Origin: Candidatus Abyssobacteria bacterium SURF_5
Lineage (GTDB): Bacteria > Abyssobacteria > SURF-5
Assembly (NCBI GenBank): GCA_003598085.1
Contig: QZKU01000043.1
Coordinates: 1-37,635, forward strand
Reading direction: 5' to 3'
Length of the DNA: 37,635 nt
In this document: piece by piece, positions 32,205 to 37,635 of the stretch
How the letters are laid out: every line of letters starts with the position of its first letter
How positions within the stretch are numbered: position 1 is the stretch's first letter
Notes under the pieces: model-generated
Database searches by the model: none
The model's input: the letters and a program-made list of their open reading frames with translations, nothing else
Told to the model about the DNA's origin: nothing
Program-made: the position numbers and the translations under genes

Positions 32205-33568
32205 ACAATAATTCTCTTACGCCGAAACAGATTGTCGGCGAACTTGATAAATACATCATCGGGCAGAACGACGCCAAAAGGATGGTCGCCATCGCCATGC
32301 GCAATCGCTGGCGGCGCCAGCGCCTGCCCGAGGAACTGCGCGACGAGGTGGCGCCGAAAAACATTATCATGATCGGCCCTACCGGTGTCGGCAAGACCGA
32401 GATCGCGCGGCGCCTGGCGAAGCTTGCCGATGCCCCCTTCCTGAAGGTCGAGGCCTCCAAGTTCACCGAAGTCGGCTATGTCGGTCGCGACGTCGAATCG
32501 ATGATCAGAGAGCTCACCGAGATATCCGTCAGCATGGTGAAATCGCAACGGACGGAAGAAGTCCAGCAGGTAGCCGAAAAAATGGCCGAGGAACGGCTGA
32601 TGGATATTATCCTTCCGCCGAAATATCAACCCGCGGGCGAGGTGACATACGCCGGCCACGGGCCGGCGGACATCGAGAAGACCCAGCCGACAACACGCGA
32701 TCGTCTTATGGAGAAACTGCGAAAGGGCGACATGGACGAGCGGTACGTCGAGATCGAGGTGCAGGATACGGTTTCGTTCCCGCTCCAGATTTTCTCCGGT
32801 TCCGGATTGGAGGAAATGGATGTCGGCCTGAAAGGGATGCTCGGAAAACTGCTGCCCTCGCAGACGAAAAGAAAAAAGGTCAAGATCAAGGACGCCAAGA
32901 AGATTCTCACCCAGGAAGAGGCGCAGAAGCTGATCGATATGGACGAGGTTGTCGCGACGGCGGTGAAGCGAGTGCAAGACGCCGGCATCATCTTCCTCGA
33001 TGAGATCGATAAGATCGCGAGCCGCGGGCAGGCGGGCTACGGCCCAGATGTCTCGCGTGAAGGAGTCCAGCGCGATCTGTTGCCTCTCGTCGAAGGCAGC
33101 ACCGTCATAACGAAGTACGGACCCGTCAACACCCAGCATATCCTGTTCATAGCCGCGGGCGCTTTCCACATGACGAAGCCCTCGGATCTCATCCCCGAGT
33201 TGCAGGGGCGCTTCCCGCTGCGCGTCGAGCTTTCGAGCCTGACCGCGCAGGATTTCGTGCGGATTCTCAAGGAGCCGCTGAACGCGCTGGTGAAGCAGTA
33301 TGTCGGGCTGATGAAGACGGAAAAAATCGATCTCATCATCACCGACGACGCCATCGAGGAGATCGCCAGAAGCGCCGAACTGGTGAATGAGCAAACCGAA
33401 AACATCGGCGCGCGCCGCCTCCACACGATTATGGAGCGCGTGATCGAAACGATATCGTTCGATGCGCCCGTCCATGCAGGCACATCCGTCACCGTTGATT
33501 CCTCCTACGTTCGCGAACGCCTGAGAGACATTTTGAAGGATCAGGACCTGAGCCGGTTCATTCTTTAA
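32201..33568 (+). CDS. hslU: HslU ATPase subunit of the HslUV (ClpYQ) protease
   Basis: 455 residues. ATG 32201 overlaps the dCMP deaminase stop. The open frame reaches 78 codons further upstream, but that part lies inside the deaminase gene. The N-terminus [20 protein letters not shown], Walker A GPTGVGKT (59-66), pore loop GYVG (92-95), a charged I-domain, Walker [12 protein letters not shown] and the C-terminal LSRFIL (the tail that docks into HslV) are all present. It unfolds proteins for the HslV peptidase. hslV usually sits directly upstream; here it does not, and none is visible in the window. Confidence 0.95.
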   Translation: MNNNSLTPKQIVGELDKYIIGQNDAKRMVAIAMRNRWRRQRLPEELRDEVAPKNIIMIGPTGVGKTEIARRLAKLADAPFLKVEASKFTEVGYVGRDVESMIRELTEISVSMVKSQRTEEVQQVAEKMAEERLMDIILPPKYQPAGEVTYAGHGPADIEKTQPTTRDRLMEKLRKGDMDERYVEIEVQDTVSFPLQIFSGSGLEEMDVGLKGMLGKLLPSQTKRKKVKIKDAKKILTQEEAQKLIDMDEVVATAVKRVQDAGIIFLDEIDKIASRGQAGYGPDVSREGVQRDLLPLVEGSTVITKYGPVNTQHILFIAAGAFHMTKPSDLIPELQGRFPLRVELSSLTAQDFVRILKEPLNALVKQYVGLMKTEKIDLIITDDAIEEIARSAELVNEQTENIGARRLHTIMERVIETISFDAPVHAGTSVTVDSSYVRERLRDILKDQDLSRFIL

Positions 33569-33619
33569 CGATCCGTAATGCGCTGATAACGTCGCTATCC
33601 AATGCGCGTTCTTGAATTT

Positions 33620-33784
33620 CCCCCCTTTTGAAAGGGGGACTAAGAGACTGTCCTATAATGGCGTTGGTGCCGACGACACAGCGGTATCAACAAGTCAGAG
33701 TGACCGTCATTCCTGCGAAAGCAGGAATCCAGGGTCTGGCAGAAGAAGACAAATCTCAAGTACGGGACAGCCTCCTAAGGGGGA
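33620..33784 (+). repeat. Dispersed hairpin repeat interrupted by a small inserted element
   Basis: The left part, CCCCCTTTTGAAAGGGGGACTAA (33621-33643), and the right part, CTAAGGGGGATTT (33775-33787), together match the uninterrupted copy at 12341-12374 once 131 bases plus one CTAA are removed. This pins the insertion and its 4-bp target duplication. Confidence 0.8.
33644..33774. mobile_element. 131-bp MITE-like element with 10-bp terminal inverted repeats
   Basis: The ends GAGACTGTCC (33644-33653) and GGACAGCCTC (33765-33774) are inverted repeats with one mismatch. The element is flanked by CTAA direct repeats (33640-33643 and 33775-33778) and its removal restores a known repeat. It encodes no transposase, so it would be mobilised in trans. 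Inside it lies ATTCCTGC-GAAA-GCAGGAAT (33709-33728), the hairpin of another widespread repeat type. Confidence 0.75.
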
Positions 33785-33830
33785 TTTCCAACCACCGTAT
33801 TTGCGGAAAATCAATCATCATCCGTAAGGG

Positions 33831-33869
33831 CGTAGGGGCATCCCGCGCTTCGCGGAACCGTGCCCGAAA
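33831..33869 (+). repeat. Class-B REP-like palindrome
   Basis: CGTAGGGGCATCCCGCGC followed by TTCGCGGAACCG and TGCCCGAAAG. It shares head, core and tail with the three copies at the RAYT gene. Confidence 0.85.
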
Positions 33870-33884
33870 GGTTCGAAATTCTGT

Positions 33885-33914
33885 TGTAGGGGCGGCCCCA
33901 TGTGGCCGCCCGCA
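33885..33914 (+). repeat. Class-C REP-like palindrome
   Basis: A TGTAGGGGC head, GGCCCCATGTGGCC core and GCCCGCA tail, 16 bases after the class-B copy and 46 bases before yjbQ. Its internal ATG is in frame with yjbQ but is not taken as the start. Confidence 0.8.
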
Positions 33915-33959
33915 CACAATGTCCAAACGTTTAACATTTATTTGAAATCTATTAATCCC

Positions 33960-34376
33960 ATGACCACCTTCCGCACCGAAATAAAAATCTTCACCGAAAA
34001 ACGCACTGAAATCATCGACATTACCCAGCAGGTGGCCGAGGCGTGCGTGCGCAGCGGCATCAAGAACGGCATTGTCCTCGTGTTTCCGCACCACACCAGT
34101 TCCGCCGTCTACATCAGCGATTGCGACCGGTCACTGACCGGCGATTTCGAGAAGGTTCTTTCCGAACTCGTGCCCGAGGGCCGCGAATACGCGCATGACC
34201 GCACCGATTGCAAGAAGAACGCCGCCGGCCACATGCGCGCCAACCTCGCCGGCCATCACATCATCTTCCCGCTTTCGGATGGTCGTCCCGATTTCGGGCC
34301 GTATCAGACCATTTACTACGCCGAGTTCGACGGCCGGCGCGAGAAGGAAGTCGTCGTGAAGATCGTCGGGGAATAA
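33960..34376 (+). CDS. yjbQ: YjbQ family (UPF0047) protein
   Basis: 138 residues from ATG 33960, the usual family length. The frame is open from an ATG at 33900, but that ATG lies in a REP palindrome. Family features: VFPHHTSSAVYISD (His44-His45), HMRANLAGHH (His91, His99), FPLSDGRPDFGPYQ and YAEFDGRREKEVVVK. Some members have weak thiamin-phosphate synthase activity, but the physiological role is unsettled. No Shine-Dalgarno is evident. It stands alone among repeats. Confidence 0.88.
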   Translation: MTTFRTEIKIFTEKRTEIIDITQQVAEACVRSGIKNGIVLVFPHHTSSAVYISDCDRSLTGDFEKVLSELVPEGREYAHDRTDCKKNAAGHMRANLAGHHIIFPLSDGRPDFGPYQTIYYAEFDGRREKEVVVKIVGE

Positions 34377-34390
34377 TGGAAATTGATTTT

Positions 34391-34560
34391 TACCGCAGAG
34401 ACGCAGAGACGCAGAGGCCGCAGAGCCGCGCCAAAAATCCCTGGAACACGAATCACACAGCCTCACACGGATTATCGAAACCGAATGGACGCGATGTACG
34501 GGCATGGCATGCCATGCCCGATTAACTTTTCCTCAGTGTTCTCTGCGCCTCCGCGGTGAA
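34391..34560. repeat. Intergenic element bounded by CGCAGAG-type inverted repeats
   Basis: The left end ACCGCAGAGACGCAGAGACG (with two further CAGAG units) and the right end CTCTGCGCCTCCGCGGTGAA form imperfect inverted repeats about 170 bp apart. A class-A REP lies near the right end. It fills the whole gap between yjbQ and pgeF, so it also forms the pgeF leader. Confidence 0.55.
34495..34525 (+). repeat. Class-A-like REP palindrome with GCATGGC arm variant
   Basis: A TGTAC head and the perfect 20-base palindrome GGGCATGGCATGCCATGCCC, followed by GATTAA. Relative to class A each arm has a paired change (CACGGC to CATGGC, with the complementary change in the other arm), so the hairpin is kept. 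Confidence 0.75.
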
Positions 34561-34565
34561 TAACA

Positions 34566-35354
34566 ATGACAAATAATCCAGACTCAATCGTCCCTGCCTT
34601 TCCATCCGAGCCGCCATTCGACAGGATCGCGGCTGGCTTCACCACACGACAGACCGTCAAGAAAAATCCTCATCCTCACGAAGCCGAGCCCGCGGCGCAT
34701 GACGCCCATGAACTGCGAAGAGCCGCGTGCGAAGCGCTCGGACTCGATCTGCATTCATTCACCTCCGGAAAGCAGGTGCACGGGAAGAACGTTGTTCTCG
34801 TGACCGAATCCGAGCGGGGGAGGGGAGCGCTCGATTATTATCGGGGTATCCCCGAGACCGATGCGCTTGTCACCGACATGCCCGGCGTACCAATCGGCGT
34901 CTTCACTGCCGATTGCGTGCCCGTCTTCCTCTATGATCCGGCGACGCCTGCCGTCGGCATCGTCCATGCCGGCTGGCGCAGCACCGCCAAATCAATTGTC
35001 GCTCTCGCGGTCCAGCGAATGATTTCCGAATTTCGCGCCGGTCCGCGAAACATATGGGCCGCGATCGGGCCATCCATCGGGCAGTGCTGCTATGAGGTCG
35101 GGCGAGACGTGTACGACGAATTCAATTCGGCCTTCGCGTATGGCGCGTCGCTCTTCGAGAAGAACGGCGCGCGGACGTGGCGTCTCGACCTGTGGCAGGC
35201 GAACCGAATGCAATTGCTCGAGACTGGTGTGCCGGAGAACCAGATCATCTCACATGACCTCTGCACCTTCTGCAATTCGGATCGCTTCTTCTCCGCCCGC
35301 AAGCACGGCGCGCACTCCGGCCGCATCCTTTCGCTGATCGCCCTCCGCACGTAA
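34566..35354 (+). CDS. pgeF: PgeF/YlmD/YfiH-family laccase-domain protein
   Basis: 262 residues. The metal-binding triad of the DUF152/laccase-domain family is present: His72 (KQVHG), Cys117 (FTADCVP) and His134 (IVHAGWR). GPSIGQCCYEVG and LCTFCNSDRFFSARKHG are further conserved blocks. Family members include a purine nucleoside phosphorylase/adenosine deaminase activity (FAMIN-type) and the peptidoglycan editing factor PgeF, which counters mis-incorporated serine in UDP-MurNAc-peptide. Which activity applies is not decidable here. The start has no clear ribosome-binding site because the leader is a repeat element. Confidence 0.9.
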   Translation: MTNNPDSIVPAFPSEPPFDRIAAGFTTRQTVKKNPHPHEAEPAAHDAHELRRAACEALGLDLHSFTSGKQVHGKNVVLVTESERGRGALDYYRGIPETDALVTDMPGVPIGVFTADCVPVFLYDPATPAVGIVHAGWRSTAKSIVALAVQRMISEFRAGPRNIWAAIGPSIGQCCYEVGRDVYDEFNSAFAYGASLFEKNGARTWRLDLWQANRMQLLETGVPENQIISHDLCTFCNSDRFFSARKHGAHSGRILSLIALRT

Positions 35355-35360
35355 AATTCA

Positions 35361-35385
35361 ACCACCAAGGCACGAAGACACCAAG
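35361..35385 (+). repeat. ACCACCAAGGCACGAAGACA-type intergenic repeat
   Basis: ACCACCAAGGCACGAAGACA then CCAAG, an imperfect short-period repeat, 7 bases after the pgeF stop. It resembles the CGCAGAGACG-type repeat at 34391 in style, and TCACACGGAT follows in both regions. Confidence 0.5.
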
Positions 35386-35448
35386 AAAGAGAGGAGAACC
35401 ACAAAGGCACTCAGATTCACACGGATATTGGAAGCGAGTAAACGCCAA

Positions 35449-35480
35449 TGTAGGGGCACGGCGTGCCGTGCCCGTTTGAT
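35449..35480 (+). repeat. Class-A REP-like palindrome
   Basis: TGTAGGGGCACGGCGTGCCG followed by TGCCCGTTTGAT. It is a head-to-tail partner of the copy at 35561, 112 bases away in the same orientation. Confidence 0.85.
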
Positions 35481-35560
35481 AAAACCTCGCGCCTCTCGGG
35501 GGAAGGCTCTCTCTTCCTTAACCGTCCATCCGGCAGATTTTCAAGAACCGCCCAGGTCTA

Positions 35561-35591
35561 TGTAGGGGCACGGCGTGCCGTGCCCGTTTGA
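35561..35591 (+). repeat. Class-A REP-like palindrome
   Basis: TGTAGGGGCACGGCGTGCCG followed by TGCCCGTTTGA, identical in core to the copy at 35449. Confidence 0.85.
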
Positions 35592-35772
35592 TGAAAACCC
35601 GCGCCATTGCAACATGCTTTCTCCGCCATTTGTTTGGGAATTTCATATCTGATAATCTATACATCACTCTTGTTTGAGCCAAATGTGCACTTAGCAGAAG
35701 CCGGGGAGAGGCAGGCACTGAAAAGCTTTGTGAATCGCAAAGGAATTTGAAACCACATGAGAGGACTCCATC

Positions 35773-36867
35773 ATGACGGATAAGCTTTATGATCAGTTGG
35801 CGGAGCTTTACAATCAGATAGGATACGGCAGCCACAAGAGCCCCGAACTGGAGACGCTCCTGAAGGCGCTGTTCACCGAGGAGGAGGCGCGGGCGGCCCT
35901 TAACCTTTCGCCGCTGGCGCCGGAATCGCCATCGAGCGTGGCGGAGAAGCTGGGCGGGGACCCGAAGCACGTGGCGCGCCTGCTCGATCAGATGGCCGAC
36001 AAGGGCCTCATCTACTGCAGCGAGAGAGGCGGCGAGAAGTGGTACAAAACGATCCAACTCGTTCCGGGAATCTTCGAGCTTCAGTTCATGAAGGGAGAGG
36101 TCTCCGAACGAGCCAGAAAATTGGCGCGAGCTTTCGACGCTTACTTCAATGTCATTGCGCCGAAAGGAGGCGAAAAGAGCCCGTTTCCCGTCGAGCCGGG
36201 CGGCCATTTCGCGCGCGTCATCCCTATCGAGCAAACCGTCGCGGCCGACGTGAGAGTCTTCGCCTTCGAGGAGGCCGGCAAGTACATCGATGAGGCCGAC
36301 ACGATAACCGTCTCGACCTGCTACTGCCGCCACGAGCGCCGACTGCTCGACCACGGCTGCGAGTTCCCCGATGATGTCTGCCTTCAGTTCGGCCCATTCG
36401 CCAAATTCGTGAGTGAACGAGGCTTTGGCCGAAAGATAAGCCGCGAGGAGGCTCACGAAATTCTCAAGAAGAGCGCCGACGCGGGATTGATCGCAACCTC
36501 GAGCAACACGCGCGACCGCATCGATTTCATCTGCAACTGCTGCACATGCTGCTGCGGCATCCTGCGCGGCGTCAGCAAATATCACGCGCCGGTGAGAAGC
36601 GTCTCGAGCAATTATGAGGCTGTCATCGATGCGGAGGCGTGCACCGGCTGCGGCGAATGCATGGAGAAGTGCCAGATGGACGCGATCACTCTCGATGGCG
36701 ATATCGCGCGGCTTACCGCCGAGCGGTGCGTCGGCTGCGGCGTGTGCGCGTATCACTGCCCGGCCAGGGCGATTTCCCTCGTTTCTCGCCCCGATTTCCT
36801 CGAGCCTCCCCGCAGCTTCAGAGAGCTTATGATGCGACAGGCGCAGGCCAGGATGAAGGACTCATAA
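35773..36867 (+). CDS. Winged-helix / 2x[4Fe-4S] ferredoxin fusion protein
   Basis: 364 residues; GAGAGGA precedes the ATG. Residues about 30-95 look like a winged helix-turn-helix (SVAEKLGGDPKHVARLLDQM then ADKGLIYCSERGG). A central region has two Cys clusters: C183-x-C185 with C196 and C203, and the dense block ICNCCTCCCG (254-261). The C-terminus is a classic dicluster ferredoxin: C290-xx-C293-xx-C296-xxx-C300 and C319-xx-C322-xx-C325-xxx-C329. It is a cytoplasmic electron carrier or redox-responsive regulator, or both; the combination recurs in strict anaerobes but I know no assigned function. It stands alone, between repeats and an IS. Confidence 0.8.
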   Translation: MTDKLYDQLAELYNQIGYGSHKSPELETLLKALFTEEEARAALNLSPLAPESPSSVAEKLGGDPKHVARLLDQMADKGLIYCSERGGEKWYKTIQLVPGIFELQFMKGEVSERARKLARAFDAYFNVIAPKGGEKSPFPVEPGGHFARVIPIEQTVAADVRVFAFEEAGKYIDEADTITVSTCYCRHERRLLDHGCEFPDDVCLQFGPFAKFVSERGFGRKISREEAHEILKKSADAGLIATSSNTRDRIDFICNCCTCCCGILRGVSKYHAPVRSVSSNYEAVIDAEACTGCGECMEKCQMDAITLDGDIARLTAERCVGCGVCAYHCPARAISLVSRPDFLEPPRSFRELMMRQAQARMKDS

Positions 36868-36985
36868 TCATACATCAAAGAGAGCAGTTTTTTGGCAGGC
36901 AGCATCTTCCCTCAGCTACCTGCTTCTCCAAATCAGCGACGGCTCACTCGCTCGCGGCCCGGTCCACCAGCTTAAAGTCAGACTC

Positions 36986-37288
36986 TTGAAGAGCGGCGCA
37001 TCGATTGCAGAATATTCTTTGTTGGATGACGCCATCGAATCCGATTTCTCTCTGATGACCAATCCTGAGCTTTTCGGTGCCTTGGTGGCATGCGGAAGGG
37101 AGTGTTACTCAGAAAAGCAAAAAGTTGCAAATAAATCTTTATTAGAAATACTTGACGACGAGAAACCGCGTGTGATATTATGCGACCCGTCGAGTTTATA
37201 TCCTATTGAATTAGGCTCTCAAATCTGCAAGGACCATACCATGGCGCGGGGGGTTCTCAAAACACGCCTAAACAGAGCTGCCTCATAA
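36986..37288 (+). other. Doubtful ORF next to IS element (possible gene remnant)
   Basis: A 100-codon frame with a TTG start and no ribosome-binding site, ending 2 bases before the proposed IS left end. The frame is open further upstream into the ferredoxin gene without an ATG, as a decayed or truncated gene might be. The product (e.g. SLMTNPELFGALVACGREC) matches no family I recognise. The DNA after 37110 is AT-richer than its neighbours. It may be a remnant of the locus into which the IS inserted. Confidence 0.25.
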
Positions 37289-37371
37289 CCTGCTCCCCAA
37301 AATAAGTACCACGTGAAGTGTGAGGTCCGAAGGAGTATATAATAAGGGCGAAACGGGAGGAGGACCTGCAC

Positions 37372-37629
37372 ATGAAGCGGTACACAGAGGAGCAGATAAT
37401 TCGGTTGTTGAAGGAAGCGGAAGCGACATCGATAAGCGAGACCAGCCGGAAGCACGGGGTCTCGGAATGGTCATTGTACCGGTGGCGCAAGATGTATGGC
37501 GACATGGATATTCCCGACGCCAAGCGTCTAAAGGTTTTGGAGAAGGAGAACGCGCGCCTCAAGCGGATTGTAGCGCAGCAGGCGGTTGATATAGACGCGT
37601 TGAAGGAAGTACTGTCAAAAAAATGGTAA
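37372..37629 (+). CDS. IS3-family transposase OrfA (helix-turn-helix and leucine zipper)
   Basis: 85 residues preceded by GGGAGGAGGA. The KRYTEEQIIRLLKEAEA start, the HTH (ISETSRKHGVSEWSLYRWR), the YGDMDIPDAKRLKVLEKENA stretch and the KKW ending are those of the IS407-type group of IS3 elements. OrfA binds the IS ends; with OrfB it makes the OrfAB transposase through frameshifting. A run of seven A (37617-37623) near the stop is the probable slippage site. Confidence 0.92.
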   Translation: MKRYTEEQIIRLLKEAEATSISETSRKHGVSEWSLYRWRKMYGDMDIPDAKRLKVLEKENARLKRIVAQQAVDIDALKEVLSKKW

Positions 37630-37635
37630 GCCCTT
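37623..37635 (+). CDS. IS3-family transposase OrfB, first codons (partial)
   Basis: An ATG at 37623 overlaps the end of orfA in the -1 frame and reads MVSP to the window edge, like the usual OrfB start of this IS group. OrfB carries the DDE integrase core, not visible here. After slippage on the A-run the same frame would be entered as OrfAB. Confidence 0.6.

Larger units (their letters stand above)
35355..35772. other. Repeat-rich intergenic region before the ferredoxin gene
   Basis: 418 bases without a supported gene. They contain an ACCACCAAGG-type repeat and two class-A REPs (listed separately) and about 170 bases of AT-richer DNA next to the ferredoxin gene, where a promoter is expected. 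GATAAT at 35651-35656 is a possible -10 without a good -35. Confidence 0.5.
37291..37635 (+). mobile_element. IS3-family insertion sequence, left end (partial)
   Basis: The left end is proposed at 37291 (TGCTCCCCAAAATAAGTACC) because IS3-family termini begin with TG and the transposase frame starts about 80 bases in. It contains TATAAT (37338-37343) as a likely transposase -10, complete orfA and the start of orfB. The right end and the rest of orfB are outside the window, so the terminal repeat and target duplication cannot be checked. Confidence 0.75.

Noticed and set aside
32126-33475. 449-codon minus-strand open frame opposite hslU
   Set aside because: It is a shadow of the GC-rich hslU gene, with no family resemblance and low-complexity Leu/Arg/His content, while the plus strand encodes a complete HslU.
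33628-33945. 105-codon frame across the repeat region between hslU and yjbQ
   Set aside because: It is made entirely of the MITE and REP copies; the product (e.g. GASRASRNRARK) is translated repeat.
35518-36756. 412-codon minus-strand open frame opposite the ferredoxin gene
   Set aside because: It runs through REP repeats and the antisense of an unmistakable dicluster ferredoxin; the Ala/Arg-rich product is a shadow.

Overview
The window is a stretch of Gram-negative, probably anaerobic, uncultivated-type bacterial chromosome (moderately GC-rich by eye). The evidence is a multiheme c-type cytochrome lipoprotein, type IV pilus-like minor pilins, an EnvC/FtsEX cell-division module (which implies an outer membrane), a pyrrolysine-free MttB-type methyltransferase, a UroD-type methyltransferase-like protein and a Cys-rich ferredoxin. 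These fit a Desulfobacterota-like or candidate-phylum anaerobe. The taxonomic guess is inference; no rRNA gene is present.

Layout. 1-1412: the end of one multiheme cytochrome and a complete five-heme lipoprotein cytochrome, closed by a terminator. 1490-4259: a UroD-family protein with its own promoter, convergent with an M28-type peptidase. 4567-7995: a minor-pilin operon (PilV-, PilW- and PilX-like plus a TPR membrane protein). 8009-11885: a secreted metallophosphoesterase, divergent from an amidohydrolase and an MttB-family methyltransferase. 11999-13850: repeat-rich DNA around a Cys/Met-metabolism PLP enzyme. 13858-19334: leftward operon alaS-ruvX-mltG-trhP (U32) with a good promoter. 19379-20773: a divergent sigma-70-family gene with a strong terminator, a near-consensus promoter and a palindromic operator candidate.

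21121-33568 is a long rightward operon with very tight spacing: split transketolase, ftsE, an ftsX-envC FUSION, ctpA, rph, rdgB, a RAYT (REP-associated tyrosine transposase), sua5, rpiB, glyA, a dCMP deaminase and hslU. It joins division-site peptidoglycan control to nucleotide, tRNA and one-carbon housekeeping. 33569-35772 contains yjbQ and pgeF embedded in dispersed repeats, including a small inverted-repeat element (MITE) inserted in another repeat with a 4-bp target duplication. 35773 onward has a winged-helix/ferredoxin protein, a doubtful ORF and the left end of an IS3-family element running off the window.

Most notable: (1) FtsX and the EnvC-type amidase activator are one continuous polypeptide, in which a signal-peptide-like segment follows FtsX TM4; the adjacent FtsE has a degenerate ABC signature. 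(2) At least a dozen REP-like palindromes share a TGTAGGGGC head and a GCCCG tail but carry interchangeable cores. They surround, and even form coding sequence of, a RAYT gene sitting inside the housekeeping operon. (3) The sigma factor has substitutions at residues that in RpoD contact the promoter -10 element.
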